Source: VRUE01 sp033856195
GTDB taxonomy: Bacteria; Actinomycetota; Thermoleophilia; Solirubrobacterales; 70-9
Reading direction: 5' to 3'
DNA length: 64,000 bases
Assembly (NCBI GenBank): GCA_033856195.1
Contig: JAWVFL010000002.1
Coordinates: forward strand, 1-64,000
Positions 43,374 through 50,972 of the stretch are shown here, in pieces. A model generated the notes under the pieces. The model worked only from the letters and a program-made list of their open reading frames with translations. It ran no database searches and was not told where the DNA came from. Numbering within the stretch: the stretch's first letter is position 1; every line of letters begins with the position of its first letter. The position numbers and the translations under genes are program-made.

Positions 43374-44060
43374 GTGAACGAGCGAAACGACGTGGTCGAG
43401 CGCGCCCTGGGCTATCCCTACGGCGCGCCGTCAGAGCCCTTCGTCCAGCTTGGGCACAAAACCCTCGACCCGGCCGAGCTCAAGATCGACCGCGACGCGC
43501 GCACGCCGGTACTCGCCTATGGCTCGAACGCGGCCCCCCGGGTGCTCTCGCGAAAGCTCGCGCTCAGCGATCAGCCGGTGCTCGTAGTCCCCGCCCGGCT
43601 CAGCGAGCTCGACGTCGTCTACTCCTCTCACATCTCTCCCTACGGAGCCTTGCCCGCGACCCTTCAGCGCAGCCCCGGGACCGAGGTCCGGGTCCACGTC
43701 ATCTACATGACCAGCGCTCAGATCGGCGTCATCTCGGCTACCGAGCCGAACTACGAACCGCAGCTGCTCGAGGGAATCGAGTGTCGGCTCGAAGACGGCG
43801 AGGAGCTGAACGAGGTCTCGGCCTACCTCAGTCGCCATGGCTGCCTCCTCGTCGACGGCTCCGAGGTCGCGCTCGCGGCAGTCGCGGCGAGTGGCAGGAC
43901 GCTGACCGCGCTCAGCGAGCCCGAGGCGATCGAGTGGGTCAGGTCCTCGCTCTGCCCCGACGACAGCCTTGAGTCCTTCGTCCTCGCCAACGTCACAGAT
44001 CCCGACCTGTCCCAGGCCCGTTCGGCGCAGCTTCCGGGCCGGCCCCTCCTAGCGCGGTAG
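43374..44060 (+). CDS. gamma-glutamylcyclotransferase-like protein, function unknown
   Basis: 228 residues from GTG 43374, with AAAGGG 8 nt upstream; GTG 43365 is another option. The segment TPVLAYGSNAAPRVLSRKL near residue 45 carries the YGSN motif that opens gamma-glutamylcyclotransferase-like folds. SHISPYGALPATLQRSPGTEV then follows and a later acidic stretch may hold the catalytic Glu, but the fit is loose and I would not name a reaction. No membrane segment or signal. It stands between the divergent ymdB and the convergent ABC permease (4 bp from its stop). Confidence 0.65.
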   Translation: MNERNDVVERALGYPYGAPSEPFVQLGHKTLDPAELKIDRDARTPVLAYGSNAAPRVLSRKLALSDQPVLVVPARLSELDVVYSSHISPYGALPATLQRSPGTEVRVHVIYMTSAQIGVISATEPNYEPQLLEGIECRLEDGEELNEVSAYLSRHGCLLVDGSEVALAAVAASGRTLTALSEPEAIEWVRSSLCPDDSLESFVLANVTDPDLSQARSAQLPGRPLLAR

Positions 44061-44063
44061 CGC

Positions 44064-45416
44064 TCAGACTGCGCTGAAGCGGCGCAGCGCCAGGCGGGCG
44101 AGCAGCCCGTAGGCGACGATCAAGATCGCGAGGTGAAGAAGCGCGGCGCCGATGCTGGGTCCGGCGGGATCGAGCGCCGCCGTCATCGCTTGCAAGGCGG
44201 GCTTGAAGGGGAAGAGCGCAGTGATCACCCTGATCGCGTTGTAGAGCGCCGGCCCAACCGTGCCGGAGGGGATCAGCGAGAGGAAGGCGACGGGCAGCGT
44301 GACCATGAACGCCAGCAGCGCGACCGCCCGCACCTCACGCGCCGCGGCCCCGAGCGCCGCCCCGGCAGCGCCGAGCGCGGCGCCCCCGGCGACGATCGCC
44401 AGCAGCCACAGCCCGAACCGACTCCAATGCAAGGGAACGAAGAGCGCCAGCCCGGCCAGCATCAGCAGGGTCACCACCAGGCCGGCGACGACGCCGAGCG
44501 CGACCTTCTCGGTCAGCAGGGCCCAGCGCGAGACCAACCCGCGGGTCAGCCGCGGGAAGGCATTCTCCTCCCGCTCGAGCGCCAGCGAGCCGGCGACCAG
44601 CAGCACGGTGACAAAGGCGAGGGTGAAGGTGGCGGCAACGGCAATCGCGAAGACTTCGAGCGGTGGGGTGGACGCGTTGACGACCTGCTTGTCGACCGCG
44701 ATCGGCTGGGTCAGCCGGGCCAGCAGCGGCGCCGCGGTGTCGAGGTTGTTGCGGGCGAGGATGGTGAACCGGATGACCTGGTCGACCGAGGCGCGCAGCG
44801 GCCCTCGCGGCAGGGCCGGCCGAACCGATTCGAGGATGCGGGCGCTGTTGCGCAGGCCGAGGATCTGAATTGCCTGGCCGAGCACGCGGAACTCTCCGCC
44901 GTTGAGGACGAGGCCGAGGAATTTGCCGCCTTCGCCGGCAATCCGCCGCGCGATCACCAGGTTGGCCTGGGTCAGCAGCGAGTTGATCCGGTCGTTGACG
45001 AGACGGGCCTTGACCGGGTCCTCCTCGTTGACGATCACCTCGACTTCCGGCGTGCTCGGCGCCGGCGTCGAGAGCGAGTTGATGCGATCGACCAGGTCGG
45101 CCGGCAGGATCAGCGCCGCCAGGACGTCGCCGGAGCTCACCTCGTCGACCGCTTCGGCACGGCTCCTCACGTGCACGCACTCGACCCGTGCGCAGATGCG
45201 CCCGCCGACGCCGATATTCGGCAGCTCGCTGGTGCCGACGCTGACCCGGGCGTCCGCGGGAACCTCGTTGAGGAAGGCGACGCGGGGCTTGTCCGGCGAG
45301 CGCGAGATCGCGAAGCCGACGAGAACGGCGATCAGCACGGGATAGGCGACCAGCAGAAACGCCTGGAGAGGAGAGCGGCGGAGGATCTGCAGGTCCTTGA
45401 GCAGCAGCCAGCGCAT
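44064..45416 (-). CDS. ABC-2 type transporter permease
   Basis: 450 residues. One N-terminal helix (about 17-38) is followed by an external domain of about 200 residues with two Cys (GVGGRICARVECVHVR). Five hydrophobic segments then occupy about 255-445. This is the ABC2_membrane_3 arrangement of exporters such as the YhaP/NatB and lipid or drug exporters. The ATG overlaps the ATPase stop (TGATG), so they form an exporter pair. The substrate is unknown. The 3' end is convergent with the YGSN gene. Confidence 0.85.
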   Translation of the reverse strand: MRWLLLKDLQILRRSPLQAFLLVAYPVLIAVLVGFAISRSPDKPRVAFLNEVPADARVSVGTSELPNIGVGGRICARVECVHVRSRAEAVDEVSSGDVLAALILPADLVDRINSLSTPAPSTPEVEVIVNEEDPVKARLVNDRINSLLTQANLVIARRIAGEGGKFLGLVLNGGEFRVLGQAIQILGLRNSARILESVRPALPRGPLRASVDQVIRFTILARNNLDTAAPLLARLTQPIAVDKQVVNASTPPLEVFAIAVAATFTLAFVTVLLVAGSLALEREENAFPRLTRGLVSRWALLTEKVALGVVAGLVVTLLMLAGLALFVPLHWSRFGLWLLAIVAGGAALGAAGAALGAAAREVRAVALLAFMVTLPVAFLSLIPSGTVGPALYNAIRVITALFPFKPALQAMTAALDPAGPSIGAALLHLAILIVAYGLLARLALRRFSAV

Positions 45417-46153
45417 CAGTGCCCCCGGTGATGGAGGAAGGCGACGAAGGCGGTCTCGAAGTCCTGATCAGCGGCCCCGGCCGCCTCCCGGCGCACCGCT
45501 TCGCGCAGGCCCTCGGCAGAGCCGTCGAAGAGCGCCTCGCCGTCGGCGAGCACCAGCACCCGCTTGCCGTAGCGCTCGGCCTCCTGAATGTCGTGCGTGG
45601 AAAAGATCACCGTCGTCCCGCCAGTCGCCAGCGCCGAGACGAACTCCCACAACCGCGCCCGCTGCCGCGGATCGAGCCCGACACTGGGCTCGTCGAGCAG
45701 CAGCACCGACGGCCGCGCCAGCAGCCCGATCGCGATATTGATCCGCTGCTGGTTCCCCCCCGACAACCGAGCCACGATCTCTCCCCGCCGATCGCCCAGC
45801 CCGGTCAACTCAAGCATCTCCTCGACCGAGCTACGCGGATCCTCGCGCCTCTCGAGCCGCGCAAAGAGCAGCAGGTTCTCCTCTACCGTCAGCCGCCGGT
45901 AGAGCGCCGCCTGCTGAGGCACCCAACCCACCTCCCCTTGCGGCACGTGTACCTCACCGCTGTCGGGCTTGGAGATGCCGGCAAGGATCGAGAGAAGCGT
46001 CGTCTTACCGGCGCCGTTGGGCCCGATGACAGCCACAAGCTCACCAGCCGACGCTTCGAAGTCGATACCCCGCAGAGCTTCCCGCTCCCCGAAGCGTTTG
46101 ACCAGCTTGCGCGCCTCCAACACGGCCTCTCGAGTCCCGCTCCCTGCTCCCAT
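45416..46153 (-). CDS. ABC transporter ATP-binding protein
   Basis: 245 residues from ATG 46153; a longer frame reaches back into palindrome C and is rejected. Walker A GPNGAGKTTLLS (near 39), Q loop VGWVPQQAAL, signature LSGGNQQRINIAIGL, Walker B VLLLDEPSVGLDP and the switch His in FSTHD are complete. It powers the ABC-2 permease encoded directly after it. TAGCTT on the minus strand (46167-46162) is 8 nt before the ATG. It is divergent from hemB across palindrome C. Confidence 0.93.
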   Translation of the reverse strand: MGAGSGTREAVLEARKLVKRFGEREALRGIDFEASAGELVAVIGPNGAGKTTLLSILAGISKPDSGEVHVPQGEVGWVPQQAALYRRLTVEENLLLFARLERREDPRSSVEEMLELTGLGDRRGEIVARLSGGNQQRINIAIGLLARPSVLLLDEPSVGLDPRQRARLWEFVSALATGGTTVIFSTHDIQEAERYGKRVLVLADGEALFDGSAEGLREAVRREAAGAADQDFETAFVAFLHHRGH

Positions 46154-46208
46154 GCCGCCGAAAGCTACCCATCGAGGGAAGCCGCTTGTGTTAGCCACCG
46201 CTTGAGCA

Positions 46209-46285
46209 AGGGACGCGGGTGCCCCAATCCCAGACACACAAGCCCGGCGAAGCCGGGCGGCTGGGATAGGGGCACCCGCGTCCCT
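46209..46285. repeat. family C palindromic element between ABC exporter and hemB promoters
   Basis: Outer arms 46209-46225 and 46269-46285 pair perfectly over 17 bp. After a 2x2 mismatch, TCCCAG (46228-46233) pairs with CTGGGA (46261-46266). The tip is the hairpin GCCCGGC-GAA-GCCGGGC (46242-46258). It lacks the A and B cassettes but has the same design. Unlike them it lies between two divergent promoters, just before the hemB -10 box. Confidence 0.85.
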
Positions 46286-46289
46286 CCCT

Positions 46290-46295
46290 TAAACT
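46290..46295 (+). promoter_or_regulatory. -10 box for hemB
   Basis: TAAACT ends 9 nt before the hemB ATG and starts 4 nt after palindrome C. The -35 position would fall within the right arm of C, so hairpin extrusion could affect this promoter. Confidence 0.5.
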
Positions 46296-46304
46296 CGGCT
46301 TTGA

Positions 46305-47276
46305 ATGCCGTTTCCTGCCACCCGCATGCGTCGCCTCCGCCGCACGGAGGCGCTCCGAGCGCTGGTCCGAGAGACTGAGCTCTCCCCGCGCCACCTGATC
46401 CAGCCCCTCTTCGTAGTAGCCGGCGAGAACGTCCGCGAGGAGGTCGACTCGATGCCCGGCATCGAGCGCTTCTCGATCTCCGAGCTGGTCGCCGAGGCAA
46501 CCGAGATCGCCACCGCCGGCGTCGGCGCCGTCCTCCTCTTCGGCGTCCCCGCAGCCAAGGACGAGTCCGGCTCGGGCGCCTACGACGACGAGGGCGTCGT
46601 GCAGATGGCGGTGCGGGCGCTGAAGGAGGCTCATCCCGATCTCACTGTGATCACCGACGTCTGTCTCTGCGAGTACACCTCGCACGGCCACTGTGGCTTC
46701 GTCCGCGACGGCGAGGTCGACAACGACATCACGGTCGAGCTGCTGGCCAAAGTCGCGATCTCCCACGCAGAGGCCGGCGCTGACGCGGTCGCTCCCAGCG
46801 ACATGATGGACGGCCGGGTCGGGACCATCCGCCACCAGCTCGACGAAGAGGGCCACGCCGGGGTGCCGATCGTCGCCTACAGCGCCAAGTACGTCTCCGC
46901 TTTCTACGGTCCCTTCCGCGACGCCGCCGAGTCCGCTCCTGAATTCGGTGACCGCCGCGGCTACCAGATGGATCCCGCCAACGCCGCCGAAGCGGTGCGC
47001 GAGGCCGAGCTGGACCTCGAGGAGGGCGCCGACATGCTGATGGTCAAGCCCGCCACCCCCTACCTCGACGTGGTCCGCCAGGTGAAGGACGCGACAGGCG
47101 CTCCGCTGGCGGCCTACCACGTCTCCGGCGAGTACTCGATGCTGAAGGCCGCCGCCGAGCAGGGCTGGATCGACGAGCGCGCCGCCGTGCTGGAGACGCT
47201 GACCTCGATCCGCCGCGCCGGCGCCGACGCGATCGTCACCTACTACGCCAAGGAGGCGGCTGGATGGCTTCGGTAA
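46305..47276 (+). CDS. hemB: porphobilinogen synthase (delta-aminolevulinate dehydratase)
   Basis: 323 residues. It condenses two ALA molecules into porphobilinogen. The RHLIQPLFVVAGE-like opening lies near 28, VCLCEYTSHGHCGFV near 118 (a Cys-rich zinc-type metal site), APSDMMDGRVGTIR near 163, the first Lys in YSAKYVSAFYGPFRDAAES near 190 and the Schiff-base Lys in MLMVKPATPYLDVV near 245. ATG 46326 is an alternative start. The 3' end overlaps ahbAB by 13 bp, so translation is coupled. It forms a tetrapyrrole operon with ahbAB and hemL. Confidence 0.95.
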   Translation: MPFPATRMRRLRRTEALRALVRETELSPRHLIQPLFVVAGENVREEVDSMPGIERFSISELVAEATEIATAGVGAVLLFGVPAAKDESGSGAYDDEGVVQMAVRALKEAHPDLTVITDVCLCEYTSHGHCGFVRDGEVDNDITVELLAKVAISHAEAGADAVAPSDMMDGRVGTIRHQLDEEGHAGVPIVAYSAKYVSAFYGPFRDAAESAPEFGDRRGYQMDPANAAEAVREAELDLEEGADMLMVKPATPYLDVVRQVKDATGAPLAAYHVSGEYSMLKAAAEQGWIDERAAVLETLTSIRRAGADAIVTYYAKEAAGWLR

Positions 47277-48349
47277 AGGTCCCGCAGTCGAAGGCGCGCT
47301 CGCGCAAGGACGGCGCCGCGATCCCGCTCGACGAGACCGACAAGCGGCTGATGAACCTGCTGCAGTCGAGCTTCCCGCTCGACCCGGAGCCCTTCGCGCT
47401 CGTCGCCTCGGAGGCGGACCTGGAGCTGGACGACGTCCTCGCCCGCACGAAGCGCCTGCTCGACGAGCGGATCATCCGGGAGATCACGCCGATCTTCGAC
47501 ACCCGCGCGCTCGGCTACGAGTCGATGCTGGTCGCCGCCAAGGTCGACAGCGATCACCCCCACCGGGCCGCCCAGATCGTCAACTCTCACCCCGGCGTCT
47601 CGCACAACTATCTGCGCACCCACGACTTCAACCTCTGGTTCACGATCGCCACGCCGCCCGACTCCGAGCTCGGCCTCGCCGGCACTCTCGAGACGCTGAT
47701 GCGCGAGACCGGCGCCGAGTCGATGCGGGAGCTGCCCACCCTGACCCTGTTCAAGATCAACATGAACCTGGAGATGGAGAAGGGCACCGACGCCCTCTCC
47801 GCGCCGATCGACGCCTCGCCGCCGCGCGAGCTCGAGGCCCAGCCCTACGACGAGCGCGACGTCGCCGTGATCCGCGCCCTGCAGGGACCGATGGAGGCGG
47901 TCGAGCGGCCCTACGACGACGCCGCGGCTGAGGTGGGGATGACGACGGAGGAGCTGCTTGCGCACCTCGGCGGCATGGTCGACCGCAAGCTGCTGCGCCG
48001 CGTCGCGGCGATCCTCTTCCACCGCCGCGCCGGTTTCTCCGCCAACGGCATGGGCGTCTGGAAGGTACCCGAGGCGGAGATCATGGCGGCGGGCAGCCGC
48101 ATGGCCTCCTTCCGTGGCATCTCCCACTGCTACCAGCGCCCCACGTATGAGGACTGGCCCTACAGCGTCTTCACGATGGCGCACGGCCGCTCCAAGGAGG
48201 AGTGCGACGCAGTCCTCGACTCGATCGCCGAGGACTGCGGGATGGGGCCCGACGACCGTGCCACCCTCTACTCCTCGACCGAGTACAAGAAGATCCGCCT
48301 CCATTACTTCACCGACGATTACGCCAGGTGGGAAGCGGAGCACTCGTAG
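47264..48349 (+). CDS. ahbAB: fused siroheme decarboxylase AhbA-AhbB (Lrp/AsnC-like)
   Basis: 361 residues made of two homologous halves. The N-terminal half (about 20-175: HTH LDETDKRLMNLLQSSFPLD, then IFDTRALGYESMLVAAKV) resembles AhbA. The C-terminal half (about 190-355: RKLLRRVAAILFHRRAGFSA, GMGVWKVPE, GISHCYQRPTYEDWPYS) resembles AhbB. Such proteins remove two carboxyl groups from siroheme on the alternative haem or haem d1 route; they look like Lrp regulators but are enzymes. AAGGAGG lies 7 nt before the ATG. Lying between hemB and hemL supports a tetrapyrrole role. The stop opens palindrome B3. Confidence 0.85.
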   Translation: MASVKVPQSKARSRKDGAAIPLDETDKRLMNLLQSSFPLDPEPFALVASEADLELDDVLARTKRLLDERIIREITPIFDTRALGYESMLVAAKVDSDHPHRAAQIVNSHPGVSHNYLRTHDFNLWFTIATPPDSELGLAGTLETLMRETGAESMRELPTLTLFKINMNLEMEKGTDALSAPIDASPPRELEAQPYDERDVAVIRALQGPMEAVERPYDDAAAEVGMTTEELLAHLGGMVDRKLLRRVAAILFHRRAGFSANGMGVWKVPEAEIMAAGSRMASFRGISHCYQRPTYEDWPYSVFTMAHGRSKEECDAVLDSIAEDCGMGPDDRATLYSSTEYKKIRLHYFTDDYARWEAEHS

Positions 48350-48465
48350 ATGCCAGGCCCGGCAGGGATTCCGCTTAACTTTTTCGGTGGGTCCGCGTCT
48401 GCTGGCGCCCGCAGCGCGTGCCGAAAAAGTACAAGACGCTCCACTCCTGCCGGGCCTGGCATCTA
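48347..48465. repeat. family B palindromic element, copy B3
   Basis: Outer arms 48347-48366 and 48446-48465 pair perfectly over 20 bp. ACTTTTTCGG (48378-48387) pairs with CCGAAAAAGT (48421-48430). Conserved unpaired strands TTCCGCTTA (48369-48377) and ACAAGACG (48431-48438) match B1. The tip carries a CTGC/GCAG hairpin. The left arm begins exactly with the ahbAB stop TAG. The right arm ends 8 bp before the hemL GTG. Confidence 0.92.
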
Positions 48466-48473
48466 GCGGCCCC

Positions 48474-49739
48474 GTGGGTTCCCACGAGCTGTACGAGCGG
48501 GCGCTGAAGGTTCTTCCGGGGGGAGTTAACAGCCCCGTGCGGGCGATGCGGCAGATCGGGCGCGAGCCGATCTTCATCGAGCGCGGCGAGGGCTGCGAGC
48601 TGGTCGACGTCGACGGCAACCGCTACGTCGACTGGGTCGGCTCCTGGGGCCCGCTGATCCTCGGTCACGCCAACCCCGCCGTGCTGGCGGCGGTCGAGTC
48701 CGCCGCGGTGCGCGGCACCAGCTTCGGCGCCGCCACCGCGGCCGAGGTCGAGCTGGCCGAGGAGGTCGTCGCCCGGGTCCCCTCCGCCGAGATGGTCCGC
48801 ATGACCAGCTCCGGCACCGAGGCGGCGATGAGCGCGATCCGGCTCGCCCGCGCCGCCACCGGCCGCGGGGTCGCGGTCAAGTTCGCCGGGGCATACCACG
48901 GCCACTCCGACGGCCTGCTCGCCGAGGCGGGCTCGGGGATCGCGACACTGGCGCTGCCGGCGAGCCCCGGCGTCACCGCGGCCCAGACCGCCGGCACGGT
49001 CGTGGTCCCGTGGAACGATCGAGCGGCGCTGATCGGGGCCCTCGCCGACCATCCGGTCGCCGCTGTGATCCTGGAGCCGATCGCCGCCAACATGGGCGTG
49101 GTCCCGCCCGCCGAGGGCTTTCTCGAGCACGCCGCCGCGGCCACCCGCGACGCCGGCGCCCTGCTGATCTTCGATGAGGTGATCACCGGCTTCCGCGTCG
49201 CCCGCGGCGGTGCCCAGCAGCTCTACGGCGTCGAACCCGACCTGACCGTGCTCGGCAAGATCCTCGGCGGCGGCCTGCCTGCCGCGGCTTTCGCCGGCTC
49301 GCGGCAGCTGATGGAGCGCATCGCCCCGGCCGGCGACGTCTACCAAGCGGGGACGCTCTCCGGCAACCCGCTCGCGACCGCCGCCGGCCTGGCCACGCTG
49401 CGCCAGCTCGACGCCGCCGCCTACGAGCGCCTGGAGCAACTGACCGAGCGCTTCCGTGCCGGCCTCGTCAGCCTTGCCGAAGGCAGGCCCCTGCAGGTCG
49501 CTTCCGCGCCGGGTCTGCTCACCCTCTTCTTCAGCGCCGAGCCGGTTGCCGACTTCGCCGCGGCCGCCGCCTGCGACCTCGGGGCCCACGCCCGCTTCTG
49601 CCGGGCGATGCTGGACCGTGGCGTCTACCCGCCCCCATCCCAGTTCGAGGCCTGGTTTGTCTCCCTCGCCCACGACGAGGCGACGATCGACCGCACGCTC
49701 GAAGCGGCGGCCGAGTCGCTCGACGGGGCTCTTCAATGA
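48474..49739 (+). CDS. hemL: glutamate-1-semialdehyde 2,1-aminomutase
   Basis: 421 residues from GTG 48474, which gives the standard opening GSHELYERALKVLPGGVNSP. It makes 5-aminolevulinate from glutamate-1-semialdehyde in the C5 pathway. Family landmarks: DWVGSWGPLILGHANP near 45, RMTSSGTEAAMSAIRLAR near 105, KFAGAYHGHSDG near 140, FDEVITGFRVARGGAQ near 232 and the PLP Lys in LGKILGGGLPAAAFAG near 260. The upstream frame passes through palindrome B3 and is not coding. No Shine-Dalgarno sequence is visible, so it may rely on a promoter or processing within the element. Confidence 0.94.
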   Translation: MGSHELYERALKVLPGGVNSPVRAMRQIGREPIFIERGEGCELVDVDGNRYVDWVGSWGPLILGHANPAVLAAVESAAVRGTSFGAATAAEVELAEEVVARVPSAEMVRMTSSGTEAAMSAIRLARAATGRGVAVKFAGAYHGHSDGLLAEAGSGIATLALPASPGVTAAQTAGTVVVPWNDRAALIGALADHPVAAVILEPIAANMGVVPPAEGFLEHAAAATRDAGALLIFDEVITGFRVARGGAQQLYGVEPDLTVLGKILGGGLPAAAFAGSRQLMERIAPAGDVYQAGTLSGNPLATAAGLATLRQLDAAAYERLEQLTERFRAGLVSLAEGRPLQVASAPGLLTLFFSAEPVADFAAAAACDLGAHARFCRAMLDRGVYPPPSQFEAWFVSLAHDEATIDRTLEAAAESLDGALQ

Positions 49740-49741
49740 AA

Positions 49742-49786
49742 GGTGCAACGCTTTTCGGCGCTCACAGAGCCATAAAACGTTGCACC
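49742..49786. repeat. inverted repeat between hemL and the next gene
   Basis: GGTGCAACG (49742-49750) pairs perfectly with CGTTGCACC (49778-49786); flanking A and T bases add further pairs, with a 27-nt loop. It lies 2 bp after the hemL stop and 11 bp before the next ATG. It could be a terminator, an operator or a small relative of the hairpin families. No U-tract follows. Confidence 0.6.
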
Positions 49787-49797
49787 ATTTGAAGGCG

Positions 49798-50250
49798 ATG
49801 GGTTCCAGCCCTAAAGATGCCCTGGGCCTCCTCGCTGCACGCCTGCGTGAGGCGGAGGCGCCGATCTCGGCCCACGTGGTCGACTCGGTCGAGCGGCCCG
49901 TCTTTGGCCTGCTCGCCGCCCTCGGACCTCGCTCGGCCGCGTCGCCGGGGGAGTACGCCCTGGTGGTCGAGGCTGTGCGCGAGGGCTACCTCCTGCACTA
50001 CGGCGAGCCGCGCCTGCTGCGCGGCCACGACGACGACCTGGCCCTGCTCGCCGGCGACTACCTCTACGCCCTCGGCATCGAGCGCCTCGCCGCCCTCGGC
50101 GACGCCGAGGCGGTCGCCGTGCTGGCGGAGTTGATCGGCCGCTGTGCCCAGCTGCACAGCGAGGGACGCGAGCCCGAGGTGCCAGCGCTCTGGCGCGCGT
50201 CGGCTTTCGCCGTCGGCGGCAGGGACCATGACGACCGCGACGCGGCGTGA
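49798..50250 (+). CDS. small protein resembling part of polyprenyl synthases, function unknown
   Basis: 150 residues from ATG 49798. It is helical and Ala/Leu-rich, without membrane segments or Cys. The stretch GHDDDLALLAGDYLYALGIERLAALGDAEAV (quoted here in parts: LLAGDYLYALGIERL, then AVAVLAELIGRCAQL) recalls the region around the 'GDYL' helix of trans-prenyl diphosphate synthases, but the two DDxxD motifs are not present. It may be a small partner subunit, as in two-component heptaprenyl synthases, of the enzyme at 53.3 kb. It directly precedes the qcrABC operon. This is a weak inference. Confidence 0.55.
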   Translation: MGSSPKDALGLLAARLREAEAPISAHVVDSVERPVFGLLAALGPRSAASPGEYALVVEAVREGYLLHYGEPRLLRGHDDDLALLAGDYLYALGIERLAALGDAEAVAVLAELIGRCAQLHSEGREPEVPALWRASAFAVGGRDHDDRDAA

Positions 50251-50255
50251 GTCAA

Positions 50256-50261
50256 TAGACT
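50256..50261 (+). promoter_or_regulatory. -10 box for the qcr operon
   Basis: TAGACT is followed by a predicted leader of about 15 nt that contains TGAGG (50271-50275), 8 nt before the qcrA TTG. Unlike most promoters here, this one leaves space for a Shine-Dalgarno sequence. Confidence 0.5.
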
Positions 50262-50283
50262 CTGAACTTCTGAGGTTGAGCTG

Positions 50284-50958
50284 TTGAGCGACGACGCGGA
50301 CAAGCAGAACGGGGCCGAGAAGGCCGGACGGCCGGAGCGCCTGAAGCCCGACCCACCCGGCTATTTCGAGGGCGAGTCGATGACTCGGCGGCGCGCCTTC
50401 ACGGTCGCGGTGCAGGGCCTGGGTGGCGTGGCCGGCGCGGCGATCGTCCTGCCCGCCGTCGGCTTCGCCGTAGCGCCGATCTTCCACCGCGGCGAGGAGC
50501 GCTGGGAGGCCGTCGGCCCGGTCAACGATTTCGTCGAGGACACCTATCGCCAGGTCGTCTTCACCGAAACCGAGGGGATCGGCGACGCCGGCAAGACGAC
50601 TGCCTACGTTCGCAAGAGCTCCAAGCAGCTCGGCGAGGAAGCCGGCAAGTTCGTCGCCGTCTCCAACCGCTGTGTCCATCTCGGCTGCCCGGTCCGCTTC
50701 GTCGAGGCCGCCGGCAACTTCATCTGCCCCTGTCACGGCGGCGTCTACGACTTCCAGGGCAAGCGCATCGGCGGTCCGCCGGTACGGCCGCTCGATCAGT
50801 TCCAGACTCGCGTCCGCGACGGTCAGGTCGAGGTCGGCCCGCGCTACAGCGTCACCTCGCAGCTGGAGCCGGTACGCGCTCGCGACCCCGGCGAGTTCAC
50901 CGGCGGAGTCTGGGAATATCTGTACCCGCCGCGTCCGTCCACCTTCCCACCCCCCTGA
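50284..50958 (+). CDS. qcrA: menaquinol-cytochrome c reductase Rieske iron-sulfur subunit
   Basis: 224 residues from TTG, with TGAGG upstream. A Tat-type signal or anchor (TRRRAFTVAVQGLGGVAGAA, residues about 35-54) is followed by one hydrophobic stretch. The [2Fe-2S] ligands are CVHLGC and CPCHGGVYD (near 142-163), with the extra Cys pair that forms the Rieske disulfide. It passes electrons from menaquinol to cytochrome c. It heads qcrA-qcrB-qcrC, in the order of Bacillus. The twin-arginine signal fits the tatA-tatC genes 4 kb downstream. Confidence 0.92.
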   Translation: MSDDADKQNGAEKAGRPERLKPDPPGYFEGESMTRRRAFTVAVQGLGGVAGAAIVLPAVGFAVAPIFHRGEERWEAVGPVNDFVEDTYRQVVFTETEGIGDAGKTTAYVRKSSKQLGEEAGKFVAVSNRCVHLGCPVRFVEAAGNFICPCHGGVYDFQGKRIGGPPVRPLDQFQTRVRDGQVEVGPRYSVTSQLEPVRARDPGEFTGGVWEYLYPPRPSTFPPP

Positions 50959-50972
50959 TCGGCTAGGCGCAG

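Noticed and set aside
46154..46237. Longer start for the ABC ATPase
   Set aside because: It runs into palindrome C and adds no family similarity; ATG 46153 has a -10 box 8 nt upstream.
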